The notes: generated by a model not told the origin, from the sequence alone. A stretch of 64,000 bases of DNA from Phragmites australis (GCF_958298935.1 NC_084921.1:38473001-38537000), one strand, 5' to 3'; positions 46,762-61,028 are shown, counted from the stretch's first letter. Made by a program: numbers and translations.

Positions 46762-48537
46762 ATTTGTGTCAAGGAGAAGTTTAGCCCTTCCTCCAAAAAA
46801 GGGAGAAGTTTAGCCGCGCTGTGACAGATGATTGCTGAAGGAACAATCCAGTCACGCTGCAAGTCATAGGTTACCTGCTGCGATGGAGCATTTAATGTCA
46901 TTCGAGTGCTTGCACACTCGACCTTTGAGGCCATGGAAAATGTCCAGTAAGCCTTAAACTAGATGTTCGATGCCATATTTTCTCGGCAGTAAGAAAAGAA
47001 GCACCGCCATTTCCATATCTTAAGGATAGCAGTTGGTGGGCTAGAGCCAGGGTGCACGAAAACACGTTCTTTTGGGTTTCTTGGCTGTATGCATAAAGCG
47101 GTCAGGTCGAGCAGATGCAAGATTCCGCTTTAGGGCCAAGTTGCGCTGATGATTCTATTAGTCGGTGATTTAGTGCATATCAAGTAATATTAGTGAACAT
47201 TTAAAGTTGATTAAGATAAATAAGAGCCATTAAGATGTAGTGTGACAAAATTAAGGTTATTCTAACATTTTTTCTAGTGTATCTTATTTTTTTTCACACA
47301 CGGTCAATACACTCATGTAACCAACCAAACATTATCTCCAACCAAACATTTATCCCCCCAAATGGTGGTTGTCAACAAATATAGAATCAATCACAAGTGG
47401 TGGAGCCATAATTTAATCGTTGGGTGTGTTCGTTAGAAATTTTCAAATCTCATATACAAGTATAAAATTTGCTAAAAATACAATATGAATATATTAAAAG
47501 TTCTCAACATCATAAATTCAACCAATAAGTTTGAAATTTGCAAAAAACTATAATATAATAGTTTAAATATGAAATAAAGTCTTACATAGATAGAAGATTA
47601 CAATACATACTTAGAACCCTACTTTACACTTTCTCATAGTCATAAAAGTCTCGATTATATCATCCTTACTCAGTTAGTTAATATTTTATGATAGAATCCG
47701 ATCACTTTGAGATTTCTCTCTCTCACTCTCTGATTTTTCTAATTGAGGATCACTGAGATCTCCTGAATCCCACCAGATATCTTGTGTTTATATACATATG
47801 AATAAGTCTCTATACCCATAGTCCATAGACATCATTTTAAGCTACCTCTTAATAAGCAGCTTTAGTTACTGGCTTACTACTGTTTAGCTGAACCAGATAC
47901 AACATCAGTGCATCACAAATGAACAATATGAAAAAATATGAAGATGCTTACCAAATTGCCGATCGCAACAGGTAAACAGCTTGCAGACGAGACACAAGTG
48001 AGTGATGTGTCCACCAGCCTGCAGCCGCCGAAGTGCCGCATACCGCCATGCCTGACCGTGCCATGTCGCCCACGCGCACACATGCCTGCCATCGTCCACC
48101 ATACACATGCATGTTCGCCGGTCGCCACTGCCTACCACCGCCAGAGAGTCGAGTCATCTAGGAATGAGGGTTAGACGTCACTCGATTGCAATGGCTAATG
48201 GGTTGACTTGGATAGTTGAACTTGGACTTGAAGTCTTTTCGATTGTAATAGATTTGAATGTGTTACACACTTAATAGTTTTTTGGACCAAAATATAAGAT
48301 AATCCTAGACCTACTAGACTACCTCTGAATCCACCCACACTAATAACCATTTCCTACATCTCCTTGTCCGAACTCAACCTGACCTGATAAAGCAAATAGG
48401 CCTAACTCACCCATCAACCAATCACACCCTAAATAAATAAGGCACACCGCATTACCTTGGAGATGTGACTTAAGTAGCTGTTAGTGAACACCCTTACCTT
48501 CACTACTAGGCCATTGGCCCATTCTTAGACCATAAAT
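46762..48537. other. Intergenic stretch up to the duplication junction
   Basis: No gene is recognised. An 18-bp phrase (AGAAGTTTAGCC and flanks) is locally repeated near 46770 and 46803. The overlapping ORFs at 47905-48174 lack domains. The last bases before 48538, ending CATAAAT, are unlike those before 19369, marking the junction. Confidence 0.45.
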
Positions 48538-49474
48538 CTGACGACTGACTAAATGTTTGAGATCATAGCCTCAAGTAATCAGTTTTCTTGAGCAGAAGAT
48601 GCACAATCTCATGTATTTCAGAGGTTTTTAGACAATCCTCACAAAACCACCGTAGGGCGTATTTGGTTCCTCAGATCTTCTCATCTTGGCCCAATTGATG
48701 TGTAGAATTCTGAAAAAAAAAAGTCCGTTGAGTTGCATCTATTATTACAGTATGATTTAGTGGGTGCAAATATACTACCTCATCTTGACGCGGAAGTGAA
48801 GAGTTTTACTCCGCAGCCTTACTTGGATATAGACATGTAGAAGGATTCACTTCTCAGGATCATAAAATCAATTTCATATAAGTAACTAATCACAATCTCA
48901 TCCACTCATACGGTATCAGATTCAGTCAACCAAATATAAACTTAGCTCAGTCTGTTTAGATAAATACAACCAATCAAACACTTTTCTTTTTAACAAATTA
49001 ACTCTTCTCAACCTATTTCTCTACACGATACAGCTCAACCATAGCACAATCTATATCAGATTTGGTCACGCATAGTCGTAAAACTGAGAGACTGGTGCAG
49101 GAGAAGCACATTAGTAGAAGCACAAGACGAGACAATGTGAAGCGCAATGGATGCACTGAGAAAAGTCGATGGCGTTGGATCAGCGTAATATGTATTTCTC
49201 CGTTGCAAAGTACAGACATTTCAACTAGTAACCATGGAAACATATGGCTTTATGAAATATATGTACGTTTTTCCTTGATTGAATGCCATTGTACACGAGT
49301 AAATAAGGACATTGTTCGGGAGTCAGCTAGTAAAAGGGGAAGTCGTTATCTTAAAAAAAACAAGTAAAAGGATAAGTGGCGTCCTCGGACACGAAACAAA
49401 AATACTCGAGGGTGTATATGCAAAGAGTTGCATACCGCAGAATCGCAGATCCACAGCTCGAACTGACCAGGAAG

Positions 49475-51691
49475 ATGGCGGCGGCGGGCGGAGGGGTCTC
49501 CGGCGACATCCCGATCTTCCACGCGGAGAACCTCATCAGTAACGTCAAATCCATCAACTACAGGTTCCTCCCGTCCTTTTCTCCCTTAAAAAAATTGGTT
49601 TCCTAATCTGATCTGATCTGGTCAGTAGGCTTATCTAGGTTTCGTTTGATTTCGATTTCGATTTTGCGCGACCTGAAAGTCTCATCCTACTGCCAAGATC
49701 TTGCTGCTTTATGTTTAGAGGCAAGTTCGTAACTTGGATTCTCAGTGTAGGATCAAATTATTAACTACATGTTGCTGATTGACAGGGCAAGGATAAAAAT
49801 ATTTTTGGCACTAGAATTATGATTAGAACTACAGAAGTCACTGTATTTGGTACTGCAATTGGAAGAAGTGGCAACGAGACTGTTGGAGTGGGATTTCTCA
49901 ATCAACTGTTCAAACATGCAATTTTGAAGTGTTACGAAAAGCAAACTTTTGAGCATTTTTATCTATTACCAGTTCTTTCGAGTTAAACCGCTTTGCTGGG
50001 GTCTGAAGTTGTACTCGCAGTGTTCTGTTGGCAAATAGATGAAGTTCGTTGTTTTGTGACTGAGACTCCGACCCTTGCTTCATTTAGCTGAACTGAGAAG
50101 TAGTATACCAGAAAAATAAGCAAAAGAGAGCGGTCGAGTGTAACCATTTATTTAGGTTGAATTGAGAAATAGATTAAAAAAATGAGCAAAGGAGAGGAGT
50201 TGAGTGGTACCATGTGTCCATATGCGTCTCATGTGCTATACCACAAGACATTTTGGCTTGATCCTCCGAACATAGGTTCAAATCTGTAGTTTTGTCATAC
50301 CTATGCTAGGATCTACTCAATTGTAGTGATAAGTGGACACTCTGCAACACCCTTAGTGGGCTTCATTCACCGCCTAAAAGTTCTGAAAGTTTTGAAGTGA
50401 GGGCATTCTTTTCTACTTCCTGCCCAACTAGATACTGATTGAATACATGTCCATTGTTATCAGTCTTTCCATAACCTCATCTGGCGTTATCCATATAATT
50501 TTTTTTTACTCATTCACACCAATGCACCAAGCTGACTTGAGGAAATTTTCTGTGCCTTGCAGCCGGACATTCTTGTCTATCATTAGTGGAGTTGTTGCTG
50601 GAATCTGGGGGTTTACAGGCTTGATGGGATTTGTGTTATACTTTCTTGTGATGATGGTTGCATCTCTCGGGCTTTTGGTGAAGGCCAAATTTTCGGTTCA
50701 TACCTACTTTGACAGTTGGAAAAGGATTATGATTGAAGGAGTCCTTGGGGGCCTTATGGTAAGCCTTATTGGAGCTGTGAAAAACTAGTAGAAATTTATT
50801 ACATACCTTTATCATTCAGTAGAAGTTCAAGAACATAGTAAGCATGTCAAGACCATGCAGTGCCATTTATGTGGATTTTATATTTCTGATGTGTTTATCA
50901 ATATTTTACATTGTTGAGTAGCATGGAAGCATGTCTAGGATTTTGGAAGCCATCGAAGCTAGAACACTCTATTACCTTTCCCCTGAAATGACTATTACTT
51001 CTACCCAGCTGTTAAAAGTCTTGAAGCTAGGGATAGTATGGCATCAACAAGGTTTACCTCGTTGTCAGAGGCAATTGCTAGGTTTTCAGTATGGTGATAA
51101 AACCCAAAATTTAGTTGGAACAAGCATCAACTTTGCATATTTGCTTCTATTCTGACTTCTGAGTAATTTCTAATGATTAGCTTTGCCTGATTGTGTTTTT
51201 TTGATAATGTTGTAACATGTTTTTCTTTGTATTTTGCAGTCCTTTGTGCTGTTTTGGACGTATCCTTGATATTTTAAGCCTGTTCTAACTTCTAAATATA
51301 TTCCTCTAATTGCATTGTTTGCTGTATGTGTGGGTTGATAGGCTTAATTTGGTTTCTGGTACGCAGTCCCAGGCGTCCAGCATCATTTAAATTAACTTAA
51401 CAGCTTAATTGATAAGGTGTAATTGTGTAGGGACTTGACAAATGACAAATCCTACATAGCACGGACATAAAGTATTGTGAGATTATACTTTTGTAGGCAC
51501 TTTGCCTAAGGATGTCTACGATGCATTGTGGTGTGTGATGTAGTTCATTGTGCTTCTTTTGCATATGATAAAAACATGCAATTATTTCCCCAATTTTCTT
51601 ATGGCTTTAAATAGCTATACTGTCAACTTTTGTGCTCGAGTTCATCCTTGACATGAGCAGATTTGCCTATGATATTGTCCACATCTTCTGA
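49475..51691 (+). CDS. EMC6: EMC6, ER membrane protein complex subunit 6 (copy B, four exons)
   Basis: Exons are 49475-49563, 50563-50758, 51240-51259 and 51661-51691. All coding bases and splice sites match copy A, giving the same 111-residue protein. One A is missing in intron 3 relative to copy A, with no effect on splicing signals. About 0.9 kb of upstream DNA is also duplicated, with a single T/C difference at 48875, so both copies probably have the same core promoter. If the duplication is real, the genome has two adjacent expressed EMC6 loci with indistinguishable products. If it is an assembly artefact, there is only one. Confidence 0.93.
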
Positions 51692-53225
51692 TGGATGAAG
51701 CAAAGATCTCTTGGAAGGACTGAGGAACCGTGGAGTCCCCTTACGAGACTAAATTGATGTGTAGTTGCACCAACTCTGGGGACTATGCTCTTTCTTGTTC
51801 ATTTCTGTTGTACCAGTTGCGAGATTAAAAACTCTGGTTCATAGACTGATGTAGCAATTGTTGTACAAAATGTGATAATAAGAGCATGGACACAATCCCA
51901 CATATAAAAATAAAATAGCTTGACAGCTCATATTTAACGAACATGATCTTACATGAAAGTGCCAACAGTTTAGAAGAAAAGACACCATTCATCATGGAAA
52001 ATAATGAACTGAACAGAAAGTAGTTACAAAAATTATTCTTAGATGGTTCTTAACATCTGGCCCAGAATAACTAAAATCCTGCTCCCAAGCTGTTCATTCG
52101 GCACATAAAAACTGGGCAAGAATCTACAAAGCAGCATACCAACAGGGCAAGAATGACAATTACTGAACCATCAAGTTCTATTGCTCTTTAATATATCAAA
52201 CAAAATAGGATTAACCTGAACCAAAGATTATATCAGCACTAGTCCAGGGATCAAAGCTAACAGGGAGTACTGAGAACAAGAGTCCCAAAAATTGGTATAC
52301 AGACCGATGAGAGAGCACCAAATCACAACCTTCAGCAACTGCCTATGCCAATCAAGCTATCAGAGAACTACACAGATCTACATATATTGTACTCAGATAA
52401 CAAGCCTAGTTTCAGTGCATTTAATCATCACCGATCATTAAAGCACATACAACCATATTGTTTAGAACAAGGGAGGAGATAAAAGAATCACAGAGAAACT
52501 CAAAAGTCGTAGATCTAGAAATCCTATCGCCCGTCGTTGCCGCTGGTGAGAAGGAGAATGGAGATACAAAGCCTCTCAACACTATGACTACACGTGTGGG
52601 AGAGTCTTAGCTGTGCAGCTCCAGCCACCAACAACTTCTTCCTAGCACCAAGCGCACTAATCAAGCACGAGACGACCTCGGGCTCAATCTCGCTATTGCG
52701 AACCAAGAAGGAACAGAGGGGAAAGGAAAAATGCGATTCAATTTCTGCCCACCGATGAGAGGAGGGGAAGTAGATAAAAGGGAAGCTCCCCATGCACACA
52801 CGTCGAGGCTGGCGATTTTCATCTCCAAATCGCATGCGCCATCCCCTCCAATCGAGTGGCCCAGGGCGGATCCTACGGCTAGCAATGACTCCAGTCACGC
52901 CACAGAGCCCCCCCCCCACGGACGTGCGAAGGACTCGAGCATGGCTGTTTCACCGCTGCCACTGAGCCTCCGACCAGGTGCTCCCAATCCCCATTCTCAA
53001 TCGGTGCCTGAGCTCCAAACCCTAGCAGCTAGTTGCTATTTTTGTTGGGCAATTGCAGGCCTGAGCCAAGCAAAGAAAGAAAAAGGCCCAGCCAGATTGC
53101 TACGATTTGGCCCACAAATGAAATTTTCTCATATTAAAATTTCTGAAATATACATTCCCCACCAAATTTTAATGTTGGAAGTATCCGATCTTATATACAT
53201 AATTTGAGTAGAGTGTACCTTCCGG
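51692..53225. other. EMC6 3' flank and unassigned sequence (copy B)
   Basis: Same content as 22524-24059. The C run near 52908 has 10 C instead of 12, which changes the open frames around it on both strands; a plus-strand frame of 158 codons (52731-53207) opens only in this copy. This supports treating the region as non-coding. Confidence 0.45.
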
Positions 53226-55134
53226 ATTTGAACACAATACCCAGTAATATAGACTTTGGCTCAAACAGACAGAGGAGGATTACATCTTGATCCTCTATCT
53301 TAGTGTAAAAGCTTCCATCCATATAAAATTATGTACTAGGCTGTCAAACCTTTAGCTCTCGAGTTGGATGTTATGGTCTTGTCCGAGTATCATTATTCAT
53401 GAGTATCATGTAGAGAAGTACCTAGCTTCTCTATGATTGCGACTACACAATCATACTCATATAGGTAAATTCTCTTAGAGGTCCTGTAGGACGATCTCTA
53501 TTGCCATTTGGCACTAAATTCATTAAGAGTTGTTCGCTCATCCCTCCTTATAGAAGAGCAATGCAACCAATGGGATTCAGTTGCTCTTGTGTCCACACAG
53601 CTTGTTTTTCTAGATCCTAGTTCAGGGGATCTCCGCTCTACTAGGATAAGTTACTAATGGTGTGAACCTTATCAGTGGCTAATAATCTCATTCCTCTTGA
53701 TGTTGTCTGAATGATCTTTCTAACCATTCTTTTTATGAAAGGATCTGCCAGGTTCTTTTCAGACTGAATATAATCCACAACGATTATACCCGTCTCTACT
53801 ACATGCCTTAGCGACTTGAGTCATCGTTTTATATACTTCGAAGTCTTCATATTGTCCTTCCTACTATTCACCTTAACCAGAACGGTTTAGTTATCGCAGT
53901 AGGTGAGAACAGCCAGAATTGGGTTATCCAATATCGGCAGGTCAGAAAGGAGCTATCAGATCCATTCTGCCTCTACGACGGTTGAGTCTAGCACAACTAG
54001 CTCAGCCTCCATCGTAGAGCAAGTAAGGATGGTCTGTTTAGATGAACTCCAAGACAATGCTCCGCCCGCTAGAGTGAAAATATATCCACTCATAGCCATC
54101 ATATCATCCGACTCACTGATCCAGTGGGAATCACTGAATCCCTCTATGACTGTAGGCTGCCCAGAATAGTGAATCCCTGGGTTCTTTACCCCCTTCAAGT
54201 ACTTAAGTACCCTCTCCAGTTATATTCAATGATCATCTCCTGAGTTGAACGTATAATAGCTCAACCTATATACTGCATACAAGATATCAGGTCTAGTTAC
54301 ACTACCAAGTACATAAGAGAATCTATTACGTGTGAATATTTTAACTGGTCTTTCTCATGGCCTATATTTTTCTTTAGCTTAGCATTTGGATCATATGGCG
54401 TGGCTACACGCTTACAACCTATCATACCAAAACGTGTAAGCACATTATTCACATAATGGGATTGACTTAAATCTATCCCATTCTCGTCCTTTAGTAGCTT
54501 GATATTTAAAATTACATCAAGCCTCTCCCAGATCCTTCATATTGAAGTTCTAAGATACAAAAGACTTGGTTTGGTTAATCATTTTCAAGTCTATCCCAAA
54601 CAACAATATGTCATCCACATATAAATCTAGAATGACACCTTGCCCCGCCATAACGATAATACGCGCACTTATTGGCTTCATTACACAGAAGCCGGCTGAG
54701 GTCAGTGTGGTACCAAACTTTTCATGCCGCTGCTTAGAGGCCTGTTTGAGACCATACATGGATTTTATTAGTATGCATACTTTACCCTCATGTCCTATTA
54801 CCACGAATCCATCTGGCTCTTGCATATAAATCTCCTCATCCAACTCTCCATTAAGGAAAGCGGTCTTTACATCCATCTGATGCATAAGGAGATTATGCAA
54901 AGCTGCTAGTGCTAAGAGCACGCGGATAGTGGGCAATCTGACAGCAGGAGAATACGTATCAAAATAGTCCTCACATTCCTTTTGCATAAAACCCTTAGCC
55001 ACTAATTGGGTCTTGTACTTTTCTATAGTATCATAGGGTCTGCGCTTCCTCTAGAAGATCCATTTGCAGTCGACTGGCTTGCAACCAACTGGGAGGTCTG
55101 CTAACTCTCAGGTTCCGTTAGAGATCAACACCGG
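53226..55134 (-). pseudogene. Ty1-copia pol fragment (RT and RNase H), copy B
   Basis: Equivalent of 24060-25968, with the same RT (intact YVDD) and RNase H fragments and the same stops. The change at 54092 converts Thr to Met in the RNase H phrase DDMMATSGYIF (DDMMAMSGYIF here), a difference of no consequence in a dead element. Confidence 0.88.
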
Positions 55135-55684
55135 CTCGAATCCTTCGGAAAAATGAAAAAGGATTGGACGGATGAGTAGCTCTCGAACGTGTGGTCGCGT
55201 AGGTACCATATACGTACCTCGGTTTCGCTTGTAGAGGCGGGAACCAAGGGGGAAAGGGAGAGAGCTAGAGAGAGAGAGGGGAGAGGGAGTGAGCTCCTGT
55301 GGGGTACCCGGCCAACAAGAGAGAGAGAGAGAGAGAGCACGTGGGGAGTGGGAGAGAGAGAGGGGTGGCTGCCCCTTTTGAGTGAGAGGGAGAGATCTTT
55401 TCCACTCAAATGGGCCCACATGCAAGTGATCAATCCCAAATTTACTTCTAATTCAATTTTCTCTCTCATTTTCTTTTCTCCCACCTCATTAATCCAAATT
55501 GAGGTGCTATGTGCTCCGAAAATCTACGAAATTTTTATGTCGTGATTAAAATCCTTAGAAGTATCTGATCACGAATTCGCAATTCAAATTTCAATCTGGC
55601 GATCGAAAGCGTTTCAAATTCGAACTTGAAGCTAATGACTCATGTTTAATATTAAACACGCCATTACGGATTTTGGGACGTGAC
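55135..55684 (-). mobile_element. LTR-like segment between copia and CACTA fragments (copy B)
   Basis: Equivalent of 25969-26518, including the (AG)n stretch and the TGTCACGTCC start on the minus strand at 55684. It differs by one transition at 55403. Confidence 0.5.
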
Positions 55685-55894
55685 ACCAGGCATAAAGCCC
55701 CTTGGCATCAAGTGGGAATGTATTTGCTGGATGGTGTAAAACTCCTTCTTGTTATCGCAATCGACACATGGACAGCGTATGTATTGAGACTGTATATTTG
55801 ACTTATGCACTGTAGCTTGTACCAGGAAACAATCCATGCTGTTCTTATACTCTGTGCTTACACGACTCGCATTGTACATCCATCTTCTATCCAT
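55664..55894 (-). pseudogene. CACTA transposase-associated domain fragment (copy B)
   Basis: Identical to 26498-26728: the N-terminal CxxC domain of a CACTA transposase cut by the LTR-like segment. Confidence 0.85.
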
Positions 55895-56631
55895 CTATAA
55901 TTATATCATTATTGTAAATCGAAATTCATAACATCTAGAAGATTTTGTGATCACCAACAAATAAATTATCTCGTTATCTCCTATCAGCAATTGGCTCGAG
56001 TTGGAGGAGTCACCTTTTACATTCTTTCACGTCCGCTTTCGATGAGTATTTATTGGTGCCATCCTTAGAAATTTTCTTTATTATTCAACCCATTATCTAT
56101 GACTCATTAAGGAAACATGAAAAATAAATACGCTCATACATAACGTTTCTATATTGGATCTTGCTAATTAAATGAAATATCAAAAATACAATTAGATCTT
56201 GCTACATACCTAAATATCATGGTGAAATTTTATAATTCATTAAAAATCAAAATAAGGGATAAGATCAACTTTAGTTTTTAAGGTAAATTTTGAGTTAAAA
56301 TGCTAAATATAAGATTTAACTTGGGGATTTCAACTTACTTCAACTCAAGAGGCTCCTAGAAGCTTGCTTGCTGTTTGGAAAAATCCAGGGTTCACTTGCC
56401 CAAAAAATAATACAAATGAGCAAATAGAGAGGAAAGAAGGGATTTTGTTTGGATAGCTAGAGAGAGCTCATCTAGACCTTCTTCTTGACCAAAAATAATC
56501 TTGAGTGATGGGGGGATCAAAGAGGGAGAAGGAATGAAGTGGGTGCTGACATGTGAGAGTTTGTGAGGGGGAGAGAAAGTTCTGATCTAACTGTCTGTTA
56601 GCTCGAGCTTGGAGAAGGTGGGAAAGGGGGC

Positions 56632-56900
56632 ATCACTGCTGGCTCATTTAACCAGCCGACAGTGATGTTATGCTATCACTGTCGGTTGTTAGATTAAACC
56701 AGCAGTGATGAAGGAGCAGAGCATCACTGTCAGCTCAATCTATCGACTGGTAATGATGACACTTATCGCTACTGGTTCATAAGTCACGATGATTTATTCT
56801 TTACATGCGGCTTATGAACTGACAGTGATGTTACATCACTGCTGGCTCATTAGGAACCGGCAGTAATAGGCCGGCATATAAGCCTGGTTTTGTAGTAGTG
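56632..56900. repeat. CACTA subterminal repeats and terminus (copy B)
   Basis: Equivalent of 27466-27734, ending in GTAGTAGTG at 56900. The preceding 55895-56631 is the non-coding interior, as in copy A. Confidence 0.82.
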
Positions 56901-57037
56901 TACAATAGTGGCACGAACCACCACTTCATCATAGTTCATTATTTGCCTCATCATCATAGGTCAACAAAAAATTAGCTACAAAAAAATCAACATTATCATT
57001 TGCGATATGTGCTCCATCTCTTCTTTCAACTCACGTC

Positions 57038-57472
57038 CTAGTTTCTGGCAGGGTGAATTTCATCATGATCCTCATTGCCGGTCATGGCCACCTCTTCCTC
57101 CTCTTCAAGCTCGTCGTCAGTCTTGGCCACCTCCTCAATCTCGTCGTTGTCCACCTCCATGACTTCAGGGTCCTCCTCTTCCTCCTTATCCCCGGTCGCC
57201 TTATTGGTCTCGACCACCTCCTTCTCCTCTTCTTCAAGCTCAGCGTCCACCTCCATAAGCTCCTCAAGGTATTGCGCCTCTTTCTCATCCCCAGCCGCAA
57301 GATTGGCCATCGTCACCTCGTCACTGTCATACCCTAGCTTGGCGAAGAGAGTTGCCGCCTAGTTGTTCTTGGCCTTCTCGTCGATGTTGGAGGAAACCAT
57401 AGGCAATGGCCAACTGAATGGTGATGGAGGCGGTGAAGGAGGTAGGTATGACAATGATGAAGAAGATGCCAT
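57038..57472 (-). pseudogene. Acidic Glu/Asp-rich ORF with one in-frame premature stop (copy B)
   Basis: Identical to 27872-28306, including the TAG at 57359-57361, so the nonsense change existed before the duplication. The candidate TATA box is at 57576-57583. Function unknown; see copy A for the reasoning. Confidence 0.5.
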
Positions 57473-57575
57473 GACGAAATTAGTGGAGCAAGTGAAATGT
57501 GAGAAAACCCTAAGCATCTCCCGCACAATCATATCACTCCTGCTAAGCATAATGTATACAGGTATAAAACCAAGC

Positions 57576-57583
57576 TATTTATA
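57576..57583 (-). promoter_or_regulatory. Candidate TATA box of the acidic ORF (copy B)
   Basis: TATAAATA on the minus strand in the same position relative to the ATG as in copy A. Confidence 0.5.
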
Positions 57584-60500
57584 TTTACATGACATTTCAC
57601 CTTCCACACATATGGTAGAATGTTCCGGATAAAAACCGATCGCAATACATTAACACAATAATGACGCAAACTACAACAAATTATTTGCAATGTGTTCCCA
57701 ATGCCTCCAGCCCAACTATCTGCTTTGTCTCATGTGATCGTAGACGTCTCTCTTCATCAATCATGTATTGTATACCATTGTTTACAAACGGTCTATTGTA
57801 ATATACGTATGAATAATTGTTCTAGTCGGTATTCTCTGTCCAACCTAATTTTTGTTGGGTTATTTGCAGGCAGTCTCCCATAGACTATACCGTGTCAATT
57901 GTGATACGTTGTGTAGTAGTGATTGTATTGTGTCGTTGCATGCTACATGACTGTGTATTATGGTCGTGTCTTGGCCCATAATTTCACACACAAAGCACGA
58001 GAGACAAGCATTTTCTGTCCTACTTTGGTTATGTAACTGTAGAGTATGCATGCAGTGTTACAGTACAAAATTGGTTTGTACCTTTTTAGCTGCCGAGCGT
58101 TGGCGTTTGTTAGTACAGTCTATGAGAATCGTAAGGGACAGAATGGAACAAGATTATGGTTTTTGGAATGTTGCTGTGTGTGCAGCACTGCAGATTGATT
58201 GGTTTGGCATTTACTGAGGGCGGTGGGAAGCATGTTTGTGGGGAAATGTAAAACGCACTGACACGGACTCCGAGGCACCTTGGGGTCAGCAAAAAAAAAA
58301 ACTACACTGCAGTTGTCCATATTCTATAATGCATGCATATAGTTAGTTTCTTAAGTATTTTTAAGGTTCTTTATTATCTCACAATCATCTGAAATTACTA
58401 AAAACTAGTTTTTTTTATAAGAAACAAGTTTATTATCTCATATCTTTAAATTACTTGCCAGAATTAATTGATCATACCAGGAAAGTTCATTGTCTCACAT
58501 CTTAAATTGCTTTTTCTCCAAACACGGACTATCTTTTTACTTAGATAAATATCTAAAAAAATAATGTGGGAAATAGCCTAACAATGCTTTCTACACACAA
58601 GTTACTGGTAGTATATTGGAACGGGGAAATTAATTGACCGTACCTGGAGGAAAACGACATGACATATACCAGAATTGGCTTAAAGGGACTGTATTGCTTG
58701 GCTGCCTCTGTGCCTCAGCTCATTTACTTTGCTAAGTAGGGATGGCAATCTTACCAGTTGCTATCGTGTCTAATGCCACGGGTACGGGTTTAAGATTTTC
58801 GTCTATAGACATGGCATGGTTGCGGGCGGTTGGAGTGGATCCAACAGCGGGGGAGCCACTGGAAATGGGAGGAGGGGCCAGGGGAGCGAGACGTGCTGTG
58901 GACAGCGGCATGGCTCTGGAGGAAGACGATGTGCAATTGCGTTGGGAGGTAGGAGAAACAGCGATGGCAGTAGGATGGAGATCGAACCACTCAAACACGT
59001 CTGACTGTGAAAGCTCTTTGTTTTCAGTCGCCTGTTAAATAGAACCACCTCGAATACTTCTCTGGTCCCTGTCATAGCAGGAAGCTTAGCTTGAAATTAC
59101 CTGGAAGATAGAAACTCACGATAACTAGCGGCAATCCAACATATAAAATTAATTCAAAGCTGTTCTACAGAATTTCTATGCAAATTTCAGTGGATTTTTC
59201 AACCCGAAACCAGGTTGGAAACAAAGAAACTCGTCTACCGATGTCTCAACACAACAAACTGTGGAACTGCGCTACTTAGGTGGATGGAGTTAACACTTAA
59301 CAATAAGTAATTAATCATAATCAAGCCAGTCAGCAGGGAGCACTTAACCGCAGCAGCTTTATCAGTTTGTGCGACTGATGGGAGACAGGAATGGATTAGG
59401 GCTTCTTTAAGTAGGGTTAGTTTGAGCTAGAAACTAATGCTAGCTGGCTTTCCATGTGCACTCCACTCGCAGCTCACTGGGCATGGATGGAAGCTTCACC
59501 CCCTTAAATTTCTTTCTCCTCCTCCTAGCTTTTTCTCTTTTCCCGCTCTGGTTGCAGGCTGCAGAGGAAGAGGTAATAACAGTGTAAAATATATACGACG
59601 TGTATGCTTAGCTTAGCTACCTGCTGCTCGGCGGAACAAGGCCTTCCCTTCTCTAGCTACTTGCTTTCCTAATTAAAGCTGCATGCACCATTTGGCGCGT
59701 ATGTATATAAGAATAGGATTCACCCCATGACAGAAGAGAAAGGCTGCAATTGTTTATTTGCTCGTGTTGCATATCATCATGCTGCTATCATTGGAGAGAA
59801 CACCCGTTAGCATGTAGGAGTAGGGGTACTAGTATATTATATGTACCGCATTTTACAGTGTCGATCACATGCATGCAAGCAAGTTTCAAGAGAGTCTATA
59901 GCTGAGAGGGATGGGGAAAAGCATGTGTTGAACACTGCAATACCTTCCATATGTAGCCTGATTTTCCAACACAATGCATGCAGAACCCAATGCTACTTAG
60001 TACTGCATGGAGTATGCCCAGAATTTCTACATTGTTTTTTCCTTCCTTTTTCTTTTTTTCTGACAAAAAATAAGCAAGAACGGGGAAAAAGGCCTGGCAA
60101 GAAGGAATCGACGCCAACTAGAATATGCTCAGCTCAGTGACAAACGTTCCAGCAGCCAAAGCGAAGGCATGAGGTAGTGGAGACTCAGCTGGCCAGAAGG
60201 CCGTGTCACTTCGCAGCAATCAAGCAAGCGAAGGATGCATGCATGCATGCAAACACTCACAGTCACACACACCGATGCTAGCTCCTGCGCCATGTCGTCG
60301 CGCTGCATGCAGATGCAAAGCCTGCATGCAGGGATACTCTGCATCACAAAAAACACGCGCGGCACCAATCTCTCACAAGCCATGCATCCAAACAAGCCGG
60401 TGTTTTGAACTAGTAAAATCGTGGTATCGATTCATGCATAGACGGATCCTAGGATTCTTCAGTACATGCATGCGAGCATGGGCCTCACCCTCACAAGTCA

Positions 60501-61028
60501 CAACTCATAAGCATGGGGAAGAGACTTGCGTGGTCAGGGGCGAGCCTATTAAGGTATGTAGATATGTACATCTAAATGTTCTTTTAGAAAAATTAGTATA
60601 TATCATATTTTCTTTAGTCTTCTAAATCTTTGTCTTTTTCTCAGTACTACGAGCGTAGCTCCTAGTGGCCCAAGCGGCCAAGGCTAACATGACAACATTT
60701 AACATTCCAAACCTAACACGACAAGTCGGCAACGCTCCTAGTGACCCAACACCCAACACCTAACACCCAATCCCAATTACCCAAATGTGTAACTACGTTC
60801 CGGTGGCCCAACACCCACACACTCATGAGATGGAGGGTGGCACACCAAGTCTGGTGGCAGCACTAGCGCGGTGGGGTGGGGCAGCACGAGCGCAACTGCA
60901 CTTGTCGGAGTCACTTTAATTTTGAAGAAGCTAGAAGTTGCATAGCTTTGACCCCTTAAATATGTATTCTCGGTTTCTCACCTTCAATTCTTCAGAGATG
61001 TTATTGCTAATTTATTGTTTATAGTGTT
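57584..61028. other. Intergenic stretch of copy B
   Basis: Same content as 28418-31862, including the CACTA-like TTGTGTAGTAGTG ending at 57921. No gene is supported, and I saw no difference from copy A here. Confidence 0.45.
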
